Positions 22,308 through 31,237 of a DNA stretch of 36,382 bases are shown here, piece by piece (within the stretch, counting starts at the first letter, position 1; each line of letters opens with the position of its first letter). This DNA is from Lachnospiraceae bacterium (lineage in GTDB: Bacteria > Bacillota > Clostridia > Lachnospirales > Lachnospiraceae), in assembly GCA_024695605.1 (NCBI GenBank), contig JAILHW010000057.1, forward strand, positions 1-36,382. Direction: 5' to 3'. Under the pieces are notes generated by a model. That model was not told the origin of the DNA, searched no databases, and saw only the letters and a program-made list of their open reading frames with translations. The translations under genes were made by a program, and so were the position numbers.

Positions 22308-23405
22308 ATGTTACACAGCATCAGGCAGGTTTTTGCCGGAACAAAGGAAATCGATGAGAAACTGAAATATCAGGCTATCTCTCTGATGATCGGCTGCGTT
22401 CATCTTATGTTTGTGCTGTTCTTTTGGACCTATCATCTGACCTTTCTGATGGTTTACAACATCTTTGTCGTTCTGTTTTATCTGATCGTGGTGGCAATGA
22501 TCGCCAAAAAGGGAGCCAATGCCTGGGTTTTTATGTGTATTTACCTGGAGATCCTAAGCCACGGCGTCCTTGCAACGATCCTGATGGGGTGGGATTTCGG
22601 TTTTATCAACTATAATATTCCGCTGATCCCCATGAGTTTCTATATGTCCTATACGTTTCCGACCCTGAAGAGAAAAATGCTGTCCATTCCGCTTCTGGCT
22701 TCTTTGGCGGTATTTGTCGGCTATTTTGTGACCAATGGGATCTGCTACATAAACGGGCCGGTTTATAAAGACGTGGTACCGGAGAATGTCATGCATACGG
22801 TATTTATACTGAATATGCTGGCGATCTTCTTATTCCTTTGTACGGTTGCCATTCTGTTTTCTCTGGAGATCCGGTTTATGCAAAGGCATCTGGAGGAGGA
22901 AAACATTTCCCTGTCCAGAATGGCCAATTTTGATGCCCTGACCCATCTGATGAACAGACGGAGTATGAATATCCAGCTCAAGCAGGTGCTCGATGAGACG
23001 GAGATCATGGGAGAGGAGTTCTGCCTGATCATGGCGGATATCGATGATTTCAAGCAGGTTAATGATACCTATGGTCATTCCAAAGGAGATGAGGTCCTTG
23101 TAGAGGTGGCCAGGGTGCTGCAGAGCAATGTGCGGGAGCAGGATAAGGTCTGCCGCTGGGGCGGTGAGGAAATGCTGATCCTTCTGCGCAGCAATATGGA
23201 AATCGCCAGGGGCGTGGCACAGCGGATCTGCTCAGACATGTCGCAGACCAGGATTGAAAACGGGGAGCATCCCATTTATGTGACCCTGACGCTGGGGGTT
23301 TCCGCCTATGAAAAGGGCACAACGATCCGCAATATGATCGAGACCGCGGATCAGAGACTGTATCGCGGGAAACGGTCCGGTAAAAACTGTGTGGTATGGA
23401 ACTGA
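22308..23405 (+). CDS. Membrane diguanylate cyclase (GGDEF domain)
   Basis: This 365-residue protein has about six hydrophobic segments in the first 195 residues (a membrane sensor module of unknown signal) and a GGDEF domain from about 205. The active-site loop reads GGEEM, with the usual first four residues and Met for Phe. REQD lies five residues upstream, the RxxD inhibitory site, so the enzyme is probably active and feedback-inhibited by c-di-GMP. An EAL domain is absent. ATG 22308 is chosen over TTG 22296; a GGGGA-rich stretch precedes it. A strong terminator follows at 23442. Confidence 0.9.
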   Translation: MLHSIRQVFAGTKEIDEKLKYQAISLMIGCVHLMFVLFFWTYHLTFLMVYNIFVVLFYLIVVAMIAKKGANAWVFMCIYLEILSHGVLATILMGWDFGFINYNIPLIPMSFYMSYTFPTLKRKMLSIPLLASLAVFVGYFVTNGICYINGPVYKDVVPENVMHTVFILNMLAIFLFLCTVAILFSLEIRFMQRHLEEENISLSRMANFDALTHLMNRRSMNIQLKQVLDETEIMGEEFCLIMADIDDFKQVNDTYGHSKGDEVLVEVARVLQSNVREQDKVCRWGGEEMLILLRSNMEIARGVAQRICSDMSQTRIENGEHPIYVTLTLGVSAYEKGTTIRNMIETADQRLYRGKRSGKNCVVWN

Positions 23406-23441
23406 AAATGCCCGAAAACCGAGTGCTTTTATCGATCAGAG

Positions 23442-23478
23442 ATCCATATTGTCCGAGGGGGGACAATATGGATTTTTT
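23442..23478 (+). terminator. Strong terminator after the GGDEF gene
   Basis: ATCCATATTGTCC (23442-23454) pairs perfectly with GGACAATATGGAT (23461-23473) around GAGGGG, with T residues through 23478. Confidence 0.93.
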
Positions 23479-23480
23479 AC

Positions 23481-23509
23481 TTTACCCGACCTGCAAGGTG
23501 AAGTATAAT
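23481..23509 (+). promoter_or_regulatory. Promoter of the lipoprotein gene
   Basis: TTTACC (23481-23486), a 17-nt spacer and a consensus TATAAT (23504-23509) start just after the terminator. The transcript would begin near 23516, leaving a leader of only 10-20 nt. Confidence 0.75.
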
Positions 23510-23535
23510 AAGAAGCGGTGGTGAAATGAACAAAC

Positions 23536-24789
23536 GTGACAATCTGTAAGAGAAAAAGAGACATACGATCCCTGCTGTTTGCGGGGATCATCGGATGTTT
23601 GCTCCTGACCGGATGCGCCGGACAAAAGGGGCAGTATGCCGAAGGATCCGGCGATCCGGATCCGGTTAGCGAAAGCTTACAAAAGAAGGCCCCTAAGGAT
23701 GCGGATGCGCCGAAAGAGAGTGCTTTGAATCGCGAAAGGGAGCAGGTATCCCATATAGGCACGGACCCGGCGGGCTATGCGACGGAGGATATCAAGGAAG
23801 CCTTCTTTTGGGGAGAGGGCCTATCCGATACCTTCTGGATCGTGGAAGCGGAGTCGGGGCACCGCGTCTATAAGGGGAGTCTTCAGCCCTATGAAAACTG
23901 CTCTGTCAGTGAAAACAGCCTTTGGATCGGAACCTTTTCGGATCTGACGGGCGAGGGGGAGTACTATATCGAGACCCCTGTGATCGGACAATCGGAGCTG
24001 TTTTCCATAAAGCAGGACCCCATTTTTAGCCGGGCTAAGCTTGCCGGGCTTTGGAAGCAGCAGATGAAGCAGCAGCCGGATGCAAACAGCCTTCTGTTGA
24101 TGGGCATGACGGCGGAGCTTTATCCGGAGGAAAACGAAACCCTTGTGCAGAGTCTGACAGACTATGCGCTGTCCATGGCCAGGGATGTGGCAGGGCCCGG
24201 CGATGAGCCGGCGGCTTTGGCGGAGCGCATCTGTATGCTGTGTCAGATCGCCTCCCTTTCCGAAGCGGAGACATCCGAAGAACTGGCAAAGAGTGCAAGG
24301 GACGGCTTTGACATCCTGAAGGCCATGCCGGATGGCTTACCGGACCGGGAAAGGGCGGTTGCGACGGCTTCGGCCGCACTGTTTAAGCTGACAGGGGATG
24401 GAGGCTATGCCGAAGAGGCTGAGGCATTTTTGACAGGCCACGGCACCATCACCGGGGAGACCTTTCCGATCCTCTGGTTCTATCTGACGGCAGGCCCGGA
24501 GGTCGATACGGACCTTTGCGATCGGATGATCCGGAAGCTGATCATGCGCTGCAGCACGATCGCAGAGCGGATGGAGCAGGAGGCATTTCCGTACAGCGTA
24601 ACGGATGAGGACCTTGCAGACCGGCTGTTCGAGGTAAGGCTTTTGTCGCTGGCGGATTATATCCTGGTCAGCAGAGAATATGAGACGGCAAAAAACCAAA
24701 GGCTTCACCGCCTGTCCATATCGGGGATGGATCCGGAGCAGGTCCGCGATCCGCTGCTTTTGGCAGACCTCTATCTGGCGGGCTTTTAA
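23536..24789 (+). CDS. Lipoprotein with GH9-type N-terminal Ig domain and degenerate helical domain
   Basis: This protein of about 417 residues has a lipobox (LLLTGCAG, Cys near residue 27) and is therefore a predicted lipid-anchored surface protein. Residues about 72-165 (TFWIVEAESGHRVYKGSLQP, then DLTGEGEYYIETPV) match the CelD_N-type Ig domain that precedes GH9 cellulase domains. The remaining 250 residues are helical, but I see no GH9 catalytic motifs such as the DAGDY-type site, so it looks catalytically dead. The start is unclear: GTG 23536 is the only in-frame candidate before the signal peptide, while ATG 23526, with GGTGG upstream, gives only MNKRDNL and then a stop in another frame. 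A frameshift or sequencing error near the start is possible. Confidence 0.7.
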   Translation: MTICKRKRDIRSLLFAGIIGCLLLTGCAGQKGQYAEGSGDPDPVSESLQKKAPKDADAPKESALNREREQVSHIGTDPAGYATEDIKEAFFWGEGLSDTFWIVEAESGHRVYKGSLQPYENCSVSENSLWIGTFSDLTGEGEYYIETPVIGQSELFSIKQDPIFSRAKLAGLWKQQMKQQPDANSLLLMGMTAELYPEENETLVQSLTDYALSMARDVAGPGDEPAALAERICMLCQIASLSEAETSEELAKSARDGFDILKAMPDGLPDRERAVATASAALFKLTGDGGYAEEAEAFLTGHGTITGETFPILWFYLTAGPEVDTDLCDRMIRKLIMRCSTIAERMEQEAFPYSVTDEDLADRLFEVRLLSLADYILVSREYETAKNQRLHRLSISGMDPEQVRDPLLLADLYLAGF

Positions 24790-24862
24790 CAGGATTTGCT
24801 TTTGACCGGCACAAATGGCCGGATCCAAACTATAAAAAAGACATACAAGAAAGGCAGAAAAC

Positions 24863-25900
24863 ATGAAGATCGTAGTATTAGCAGGCGGTACCAGTACGGA
24901 GAGAGATGTTTCACTGGTGACCGGGAAGATGGTTTATCGGGCATTGAAGGAAAACGGACATCAGGTGGTGCTGCTCGATGCGTTTATGGGATATCCCGAA
25001 AGCGACTTTGAAGGGGTATTTGAATCGGACAGAGAGTGGGACAAGGAGATTGCCGTGATCGGTGCCGAAAACCCCGATCTGGAGAGCATCAAGCAAAAAC
25101 GTCCGGGCAAGGGATTTTTCGGACCCAATGTGCTTTCCATCTGCCAGCTGTCCGACATCGTATTTATGGCTTTGCACGGTGCCAACGGAGAAGATGGAAA
25201 GGTGCAGGCCACCTTTGATCTGTTTGAGATCAAATACACGGGCTGCAATCCCCTGGGCGCCGCAGTCAGCATGGATAAGAGCATTTCCAAGCAGCTTTTC
25301 AGAGAGCAGAAGGTTCCGACACCCTCCGGCATCATTGTGAAAAAGGGACAGGAGCCCGCAGAGGATACGCTTCCGGCCTTCCCGCTGGTGGTAAAGGTTT
25401 CCAACGGCGGATCCAGCGTCGGCGTCTATATGGTAAAGACCATCGAAGAGTACAGAGAATCGTTAGCGATGGCTTACAAATACAATGACGAGGTCATTGT
25501 GGAACAGTACATTGCAGGCAGAGAGTTTTCCGTTGGCGTGATCGAAGGAAAGGCACTTCCTGTTATCGAGATCGCGCCCAAGAGCGGTTTTTATGATTAC
25601 AAGAACAAGTATCAGGCGGGAAGCACTGTTGAGACCTGTCCGGCAGAGCTTTCGGAAGCACAGACGCGGCAGATGCAGGAGTATGCAGAGAGGGCATATG
25701 AGGCGCTGCATATCGATTCCTACGCCCGCATTGATGTGATGATGGATGGGGAAGGCAACATGTTTGTCCTTGAGGCCAACACCCTGCCGGGGATGACACC
25801 CACATCCCTGCTGCCCCAGGAGGCGGCTGCGGTCGGTGTGAACTTCAATCAACTTTGCGAGCAGCTGATCGAGGTGTCGCTTCGCAAGTGGGAAGCATAG
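24863..25900 (+). CDS. ddl: D-alanine-D-alanine ligase
   Basis: This 345-residue ATP-grasp enzyme joins two D-Ala for peptidoglycan. It starts AGGTSTERDVSLVTG (binding of first D-Ala and diphosphate). The ATP-grasp lid is seen in LVVKVSNGGSSVGV and the metal site in MFVLEANTLPGM. The omega loop GFYDYKNKY keeps the Tyr typical of D-Ala-D-Ala ligases, which argues against a VanA-type D-Ala-D-Lac enzyme. An SD (AAGAAAGG) precedes the ATG. murF follows with a 33-nt gap to its preferred start. Confidence 0.95.
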   Translation: MKIVVLAGGTSTERDVSLVTGKMVYRALKENGHQVVLLDAFMGYPESDFEGVFESDREWDKEIAVIGAENPDLESIKQKRPGKGFFGPNVLSICQLSDIVFMALHGANGEDGKVQATFDLFEIKYTGCNPLGAAVSMDKSISKQLFREQKVPTPSGIIVKKGQEPAEDTLPAFPLVVKVSNGGSSVGVYMVKTIEEYRESLAMAYKYNDEVIVEQYIAGREFSVGVIEGKALPVIEIAPKSGFYDYKNKYQAGSTVETCPAELSEAQTRQMQEYAERAYEALHIDSYARIDVMMDGEGNMFVLEANTLPGMTPTSLLPQEAAAVGVNFNQLCEQLIEVSLRKWEA

Positions 25901-25933
25901 GGAATGAAGAAAAAAGAAACCGAGGAAACTGAC

Positions 25934-27334
25934 ATGAAGGGCATGACGCTGAGCGCGGTTGCAAAGGCTGTAAACGGCAGCTATCACGGACCACAGGAGA
26001 ATCTGGATCGGGAGATTACCGGAGCCTGCTTTGATTCCCGGAAGCTGGTAAAGAACGGATTGTTTTTTGCCACGAAGGGAGAGCGGACCAACGGACATAA
26101 ATTTTTACCACAGGTGTATGAAAACGGCGCTCTTTGCTGCGTCGTGGAAAGAGAACTGACAGAGCAGGATCTTCCCGAAGGCGTGAAGCTTGAGCAGGTG
26201 TCCTATATTGTGGTCGCGGACAGCTTTATCGCCATCAGACGGCTTGCGATGTTCTATCGGAAAAGTCTGCCTGTAAAGGTGGTCGGTGTTACCGGCAGCG
26301 TGGGAAAGACCAGTACCAAGGAGATGATCGCGGCGGTTCTTTCCGCAAAGTTTAAGGTATTCAAAACCGAGGCCAATCACAACAATATCCTGGGACTGTC
26401 CATGATGATCTTCTCCCTTCGGCCGGAGCATGAGGTGGCCGTTCTGGAAATGGGGATCAGCGATTTCGGGGAGATGGCGCTTTTGGCCTCTGTAGCAAGA
26501 CCGGACATCGGTGTGATCACCAATATCGGACAGTGTCACCTGGAAAATCTGGGGGATCGGGACGGGATCCTTTTGGCAAAGACAGAGTTTTTCGGATATT
26601 TGCCAAAGGACGGCAGAGTGGTATTGAATGGCAATGACGATAAGCTGGCCGCAATTTCGCTTGTTGCAGGGCAGCCGCCGGTCTTTTTCAATGATGATAA
26701 GACCTGTTATGCAGATCACGTTGTTAGCCGCGGCTTACTCGGAACGGAGTGCGTGATCCATACGCCGGAGTTTGATGTATCTGCGAGCATCCCGGTTCCC
26801 GGGGCACATCAGATCTTAAATGCCATGGCGGCGGTCCGCGTGGGACAGCTACTGGGCATGACCAAAGAGCAGATCGAGGAAGGCATCCGCAACACCGAGA
26901 CCATAAAGGGACGCGGCAAGGTGATGGAAACACCGCTGTTTACCCTGATCGATGATGCCTATAATGCCAATCCGGTATCCATGATGGCGGGGCTTCGGCT
27001 GCTTTCCGAGGCGGATACCAGAACCGTGGCGATCCTGGGCGATATGTTTGAGCTGGGGACCGATGAGAGAGCCCTTCACAGAGGCGTTGGTGAAGGAATG
27101 AAACAGGAAGGGATTGCACCGGATGTACTGATCTGTATCGGAGATCTGGCCGGGGAGATCTATGAGGGCGCCGGGGGCAGTTGTGAGAAATATCATTATC
27201 CGGATCGGGACAGCTTCTTAAAGGAAGGGATCAGGCATCTTGCAAAGGGAGATACCATCCTTCTGAAGGCCTCCCACGGAATGGCTTTTGATGCGCTTGT
27301 AAAGGCACTAGAGGGGAAAACAAGCCTTGAATAG
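25934..27334 (+). CDS. murF: UDP-N-acetylmuramoyl-tripeptide-D-alanyl-D-alanine ligase
   Basis: This 467-residue Mur ligase adds the D-Ala-D-Ala made by the neighbouring Ddl to the muramyl tripeptide. The P-loop is GVTGSVGKTSTKEM, and the MurF/Mur ligase landmarks HNNILGLS, TNIGQCHLE and DDAYNANPVSM are all visible. Length is normal. I start it at ATG 25934 behind GAGGAA; an in-frame ATG at 25904 is also possible, but its AGGG is only 2 nt upstream. The murF stop overlaps the -35 of the amylase promoter. Confidence 0.95.
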   Translation: MKGMTLSAVAKAVNGSYHGPQENLDREITGACFDSRKLVKNGLFFATKGERTNGHKFLPQVYENGALCCVVERELTEQDLPEGVKLEQVSYIVVADSFIAIRRLAMFYRKSLPVKVVGVTGSVGKTSTKEMIAAVLSAKFKVFKTEANHNNILGLSMMIFSLRPEHEVAVLEMGISDFGEMALLASVARPDIGVITNIGQCHLENLGDRDGILLAKTEFFGYLPKDGRVVLNGNDDKLAAISLVAGQPPVFFNDDKTCYADHVVSRGLLGTECVIHTPEFDVSASIPVPGAHQILNAMAAVRVGQLLGMTKEQIEEGIRNTETIKGRGKVMETPLFTLIDDAYNANPVSMMAGLRLLSEADTRTVAILGDMFELGTDERALHRGVGEGMKQEGIAPDVLICIGDLAGEIYEGAGGSCEKYHYPDRDSFLKEGIRHLAKGDTILLKASHGMAFDALVKALEGKTSLE

Positions 27335-27356
27335 AAAGCTGGATTTGGGCTATAAT
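27327..27356 (+). promoter_or_regulatory. Promoter of the GH13 gene
   Basis: TTGAAT (27327-27332), an 18-nt spacer and consensus TATAAT (27351-27356). The -35 overlaps the end of murF. The start near 27363 leaves a 14-nt leader with GTGAGGG as SD. Confidence 0.7.
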
Positions 27357-27376
27357 TGATGCGGTGAGGGACTTTT

Positions 27377-29506
27377 ATGGACTATAATCAATTTCTGCAA
27401 GCAGAAAAAAACCAGCAGTATTTTATGGCGATGCGCCCGGTCTTCAATAAGAAGGCGCTGTTTGCCGATATGTCTTCGGATTATGTGATACCGCCGGAGC
27501 CGAAGCCCTTTTCAAGGGTAAGGATCCGTTTCCGTACCGGGAGAAACAACGTGGATTTTGTTTTCCTGGCACATAATGACCACCAGCATATGATGCACTT
27601 TGTGGAGCGGGACGGAGAATTCGACTATTTTGAGATCGAGGTGCCGCTGGAGGATAAAAAGTTCGAATACTACTTTGTGATCAAGGTAGGCAAGCTGACC
27701 TGCTACTATGACCTGCGGGGAGCGGTCAAGGAAGTACAGGAATATTATTTTTTCAAACTGATCCCGGGGAATGCGGTTCCGGACTGGGCCAAGGGAGCCG
27801 TGATGTATCAGATCTATGTAGATCGTTTCTACAACGGCGATCCTTCCAACGACGTGCTGGATCACGAGTACAACTATATCGGAGAGCACGTCACCAGGGT
27901 GACGGACTGGGGGAAATATCCTGCCATGATGGGCGTCAGGGAGTTTTACGGAGGCGATCTTAAGGGTGTTCTGGACAAAATGGACTACCTGCAGGAGCTC
28001 GGTGTGGATGTGATCTACTTCAATCCACTGTTCGTATCGCCCTCCAACCACAAGTATGACATTCAGGATTATGACTATATCGATCCGCATATCGGCAGGA
28101 TCGTTGAGGACGAAGGGGAGCTGCTTCCGGAGGGAGAGCATGAAAACCGTAAGGCTTCCCGTTACATTAACAGGATCGCCAATAAGAAAAATCTGGAGGC
28201 ATCCAATCAGCTGTTTGCCGAGCTGGTGCAGGAGGCGCACAGCAGAGGGATCCGCGTGATCCTGGATGGTGTATTCAACCACTGCGGCTCCTTTAACAAA
28301 TGGATGGACCGGGAACGGGTGTATGAGGATTTTGAGGGATATCCCAAGGGCGCGTATATTGCCGAGGACAGTCCCTACCGCGGCTATTTTGAATTTTTCC
28401 GGCAGGACCAATGGCCCTACAACGGCACCTATGACGGCTGGTGGGGACATGATACACTGCCCAAGCTCAACTATGAGGGCTCGCAGCAGCTGTACGATTA
28501 CGTACTGGAGATCGGGAAAAAATGGGTTTCTGCGCCCTACAACGTAGATGGCTGGCGTCTTGACGTGGCTGCGGATCTGGGACACAGTCCGGAGATGAAC
28601 CACAGATTCTGGAAGGATTTCCATACAGCGGTAAAGGAGGCCAACCCCGATGCCATCGTGCTGGCGGAGCATTACGGCTCTCCGAAGGAATGGATCGAGA
28701 ACGGAGAGTGGGATACCGTCATGAACTATGATGCCTTTATGGAGCCGGTCACCTGGTTTCTGACGGGCATGCAGAAGCACAGTGATGAATACCGCGAGGA
28801 TCTTCTGGGCAATGCCGACAGCTTCTGGGGCGCCATGATGCACCACGGAGCGGCGTTTACCCAGTCGGCGCTGATGATCGCCATGAATGAGCTTTCCAAT
28901 CACGATCATTCCAGATTTCTGACCCGTACCAACAAAAAGGTGGGCAGGGTCAATACCATGGGAAGTGAAGCAGCCGGATGGGACATCAACAAGGCAGTGA
29001 TGCGCGAGGCGGTGCTGATCCAGATGACCTGGCCCGGTGCGCCTACGATCTATTACGGGGATGAAGCGGGCGTCTGCGGCTTTACGGATCCCGATAACAG
29101 AAGAACGTATCCCTGGGGCCATGAGGATCAGGAGCTGATCGCCTTCCACAAGGAGATGATCCGGATCCACAAGGGAAACGAGGAGCTTTTGACGGGCTCA
29201 TTGAAAAAAGAGCATTCCGACTACAACGTGATCTCCTATGCCAGATTCAACCGCAAACAATCCAGTCTGGTGGTGATCAATAACAACAACCACGAGATCA
29301 CGGCACAGATCGCGGTCTGGGATATGGGCGCTTCCCTCGAGGGCACCATGGAGCGGCTGATCCTCACGGACTGCGACGGCTTTACGACGGAGCCGGCAGA
29401 GTATGAGATCCATGCCGGAAAGGTAGAGATCACCTTAAAGGCCACGGCAGGGATATTGCTGAAGTTTAAACCGGATATGGAAGAGCAGATGATCCGGGAA
29501 AAATAA
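27377..29506 (+). CDS. GH13 alpha-glucan hydrolase (neopullulanase/amylase-like)
   Basis: This 709-residue enzyme has an N-terminal beta domain like CBM34 (about 40-130), then a GH13 barrel starting at MYQIYVDRFYNGD (about 143). All catalytic residues are visible: nucleophile D396 (GWRLDVA), acid/base E431 (LAEHYG) and stabiliser D510 (NHDHSRF). GVFNHCG and a C-terminal beta domain complete the layout. It has no signal peptide, so it should work in the cytoplasm on imported maltodextrins or glycogen. Neopullulanase, cyclomaltodextrinase and alpha-glucosidase activities cannot be told apart by eye. It has its own promoter at 27327-27356. Confidence 0.92.
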   Translation: MDYNQFLQAEKNQQYFMAMRPVFNKKALFADMSSDYVIPPEPKPFSRVRIRFRTGRNNVDFVFLAHNDHQHMMHFVERDGEFDYFEIEVPLEDKKFEYYFVIKVGKLTCYYDLRGAVKEVQEYYFFKLIPGNAVPDWAKGAVMYQIYVDRFYNGDPSNDVLDHEYNYIGEHVTRVTDWGKYPAMMGVREFYGGDLKGVLDKMDYLQELGVDVIYFNPLFVSPSNHKYDIQDYDYIDPHIGRIVEDEGELLPEGEHENRKASRYINRIANKKNLEASNQLFAELVQEAHSRGIRVILDGVFNHCGSFNKWMDRERVYEDFEGYPKGAYIAEDSPYRGYFEFFRQDQWPYNGTYDGWWGHDTLPKLNYEGSQQLYDYVLEIGKKWVSAPYNVDGWRLDVAADLGHSPEMNHRFWKDFHTAVKEANPDAIVLAEHYGSPKEWIENGEWDTVMNYDAFMEPVTWFLTGMQKHSDEYREDLLGNADSFWGAMMHHGAAFTQSALMIAMNELSNHDHSRFLTRTNKKVGRVNTMGSEAAGWDINKAVMREAVLIQMTWPGAPTIYYGDEAGVCGFTDPDNRRTYPWGHEDQELIAFHKEMIRIHKGNEELLTGSLKKEHSDYNVISYARFNRKQSSLVVINNNNHEITAQIAVWDMGASLEGTMERLILTDCDGFTTEPAEYEIHAGKVEITLKATAGILLKFKPDMEEQMIREK

Positions 29507-29536
29507 AAGCCGAAACGGCAGAATGGGGGAACCGGT

Positions 29537-30130
29537 ATGGGAGCGGGAATTGCAAACGAAGCATTTCATGACATTGAAAAGATTCAGGATCAGACCAGAC
29601 AGGTCGTGGAGGATCTGTTGAAGGTTGCGGATCTGGAGGAGGGAGATCTTCTGGTAGTGGGATGTTCCTCAAGCGAGATCGCAGGTCATCGGATCGGCAG
29701 CTTTTCCGGACAGGATATCGGAAAGGCAGTGGCACTGACGATCCTGGATATCATCAGACCGCGCGGGATCTTTCTTGCGGCCCAGTGCTGTGAGCATCTG
29801 AACAGGGCACTGATCGTGGAGAAAAAATACGCGGATACCATGCGTCTTCCCATTGTGAATGTAAAGCCGCAGCTGAAGGCAGGGGGCTCCTTTGCCACGG
29901 CGGTTTATGAGCTGATGTCAAAGCCCGTTGCACTTGAAGAAGTGAAGGCACAGGCGGGAATTGATATCGGAAGTACACTGATCGGTATGCATCTGATGCC
30001 GGTGGCAGTCCCTGTCAGAGCCAAGATCGACAGGATCGGGGATGCCTTTGTGGTCTGCGCCAGAACCAGGCCCAAGTACATCGGCGGGGAAAGAGCGGTT
30101 TATATCAAGGAGAAACAGGAAAGAGCATAA
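29537..30130 (+). CDS. TIGR01440/UPF0340 family protein (YwlG-like)
   Basis: This 197-residue cytoplasmic protein matches the YwlG/TIGR01440 family in overall sequence (VVGCSSSEIAGHRIG near the start, FLAAQCCEHLNRAL in the middle, IGSTLIGMHLMPVAVPVR near the end). The biochemical function of the family is not established. It lies 30 nt after the GH13 gene and 31 nt before pfkA. The length is normal. Confidence 0.88.
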   Translation: MGAGIANEAFHDIEKIQDQTRQVVEDLLKVADLEEGDLLVVGCSSSEIAGHRIGSFSGQDIGKAVALTILDIIRPRGIFLAAQCCEHLNRALIVEKKYADTMRLPIVNVKPQLKAGGSFATAVYELMSKPVALEEVKAQAGIDIGSTLIGMHLMPVAVPVRAKIDRIGDAFVVCARTRPKYIGGERAVYIKEKQERA

Positions 30131-30161
30131 TCGAGCATAAAAAAGACAGGAGGGTTACAAG

Positions 30162-31235
30162 ATGAAGAGAATCGGAATGTTGACCAGCGGTGGAGATTGT
30201 CAGGCGTTGAATGCGGCTATGCGCGGCGTGGTAAAGAGCATCACCAATGCAGAAAAGGACGTGGAGATCTACGGATTTCTCGAGGGCTATAAGGGGCTGA
30301 TCTACGGCAACTTTACGATGCTGACGGGAAAGGATTTTTCCGGAATCCTGACAAAGGGCGGAACGATCTTAGGCTCCAGCAGAACCCCGTTTAAGCTGAT
30401 CCGTGAGCCGGATGAGAACGGCCTGGACAAGGTTGAGGCGATGAAGCAGAATTACTACAAACTGAAGCTGGATTGTCTTGTGATCCTTGGCGGAAACGGT
30501 ACCCACAAGACCGCCAATCTGCTTCGCGAAGAAGGACTGAACGTGGTGACCCTTCCCAAGACCATCGATAACGATCTCTGGGGAACGGATATGACCTTCG
30601 GATTCCAGACGGCAGTGGACATTGCTACGGAAGCCATCGACAGGATCCACACCACCGCGGATTCCCACGGACGTGTGTTCATCGTAGAGGTGATGGGACA
30701 TAAGGTAGGATGGCTGACCCTGAATGCCGGAATGGCCAGCGGTGCAGACATCATTCTGATCCCCGAGATCCCCTACGACATCGATAAGATCATTGAAAAG
30801 ATTCATGAAAGGACCGCAAGAGGCAGCAAGTTTACGATCCTTGCGGTGGCAGAGGGCGCCATTTCCAAGAAGGACGCCAAGCTTTCCAAGAAGGAATACA
30901 AGGAAAAGATGAAGAATTACAAGTATCCTTCCGTATCCTATGAGATCGCAGACCTTCTGCGGGAAAAAGCAGGCGTGGATGTACGTGTGACCGTACCCGG
31001 ACATACCCAGAGAGGCGGAAGCCCCTGCCCTTACGACAGAGTGTTTGCATCCAGACTCGGCTCTGAGGCAGGCAAGCTGATCCTTAAGGGCGAGTACGGC
31101 TTCATGGTCGGTATCAAGAACCGCGAGATCATCAAGGTTCCTCTGGAAGAGGTAGCAGGCAAGCTGAAATCCGTTTCCGCAGATGCCACCATCGTGAAGG
31201 AAGCTAAGATGCTCGGCATTTCGTTTGGGGATTGA
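30162..31235 (+). CDS. pfkA: 6-phosphofructokinase, group III-like
   Basis: This 357-residue enzyme phosphorylates fructose 6-phosphate in glycolysis. Motifs: phosphate-binding LTSGGDCQALN at the start, GGNGT at 110-114 and catalytic PKTIDND at 132-138. The loop has Gly at the position where ATP enzymes have Gly and PPi enzymes often have Asp. It also has Lys133, a residue typical of PPi-type enzymes, and Asn replaces the usual Asp of GGDG. This combination marks the mixed group III clade, so the phosphoryl donor is not certain. AGGAGGG precedes the ATG. Its stop overlaps the codons just before dnaX. Confidence 0.92.
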   Translation: MKRIGMLTSGGDCQALNAAMRGVVKSITNAEKDVEIYGFLEGYKGLIYGNFTMLTGKDFSGILTKGGTILGSSRTPFKLIREPDENGLDKVEAMKQNYYKLKLDCLVILGGNGTHKTANLLREEGLNVVTLPKTIDNDLWGTDMTFGFQTAVDIATEAIDRIHTTADSHGRVFIVEVMGHKVGWLTLNAGMASGADIILIPEIPYDIDKIIEKIHERTARGSKFTILAVAEGAISKKDAKLSKKEYKEKMKNYKYPSVSYEIADLLREKAGVDVRVTVPGHTQRGGSPCPYDRVFASRLGSEAGKLILKGEYGFMVGIKNREIIKVPLEEVAGKLKSVSADATIVKEAKMLGISFGD

Positions 31236-31237
31236 TC

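Noticed and set aside
24805-24832. CCGGC/GCCGG hairpin before ddl
   Set aside because: There is no T-run after it, and the stem is only five pairs.
27512-29170. Long open frame on the - strand opposite the GH13 gene
   Set aside because: The + strand carries all GH13 catalytic motifs; the antisense reading matches no family I know and has no SD or promoter.
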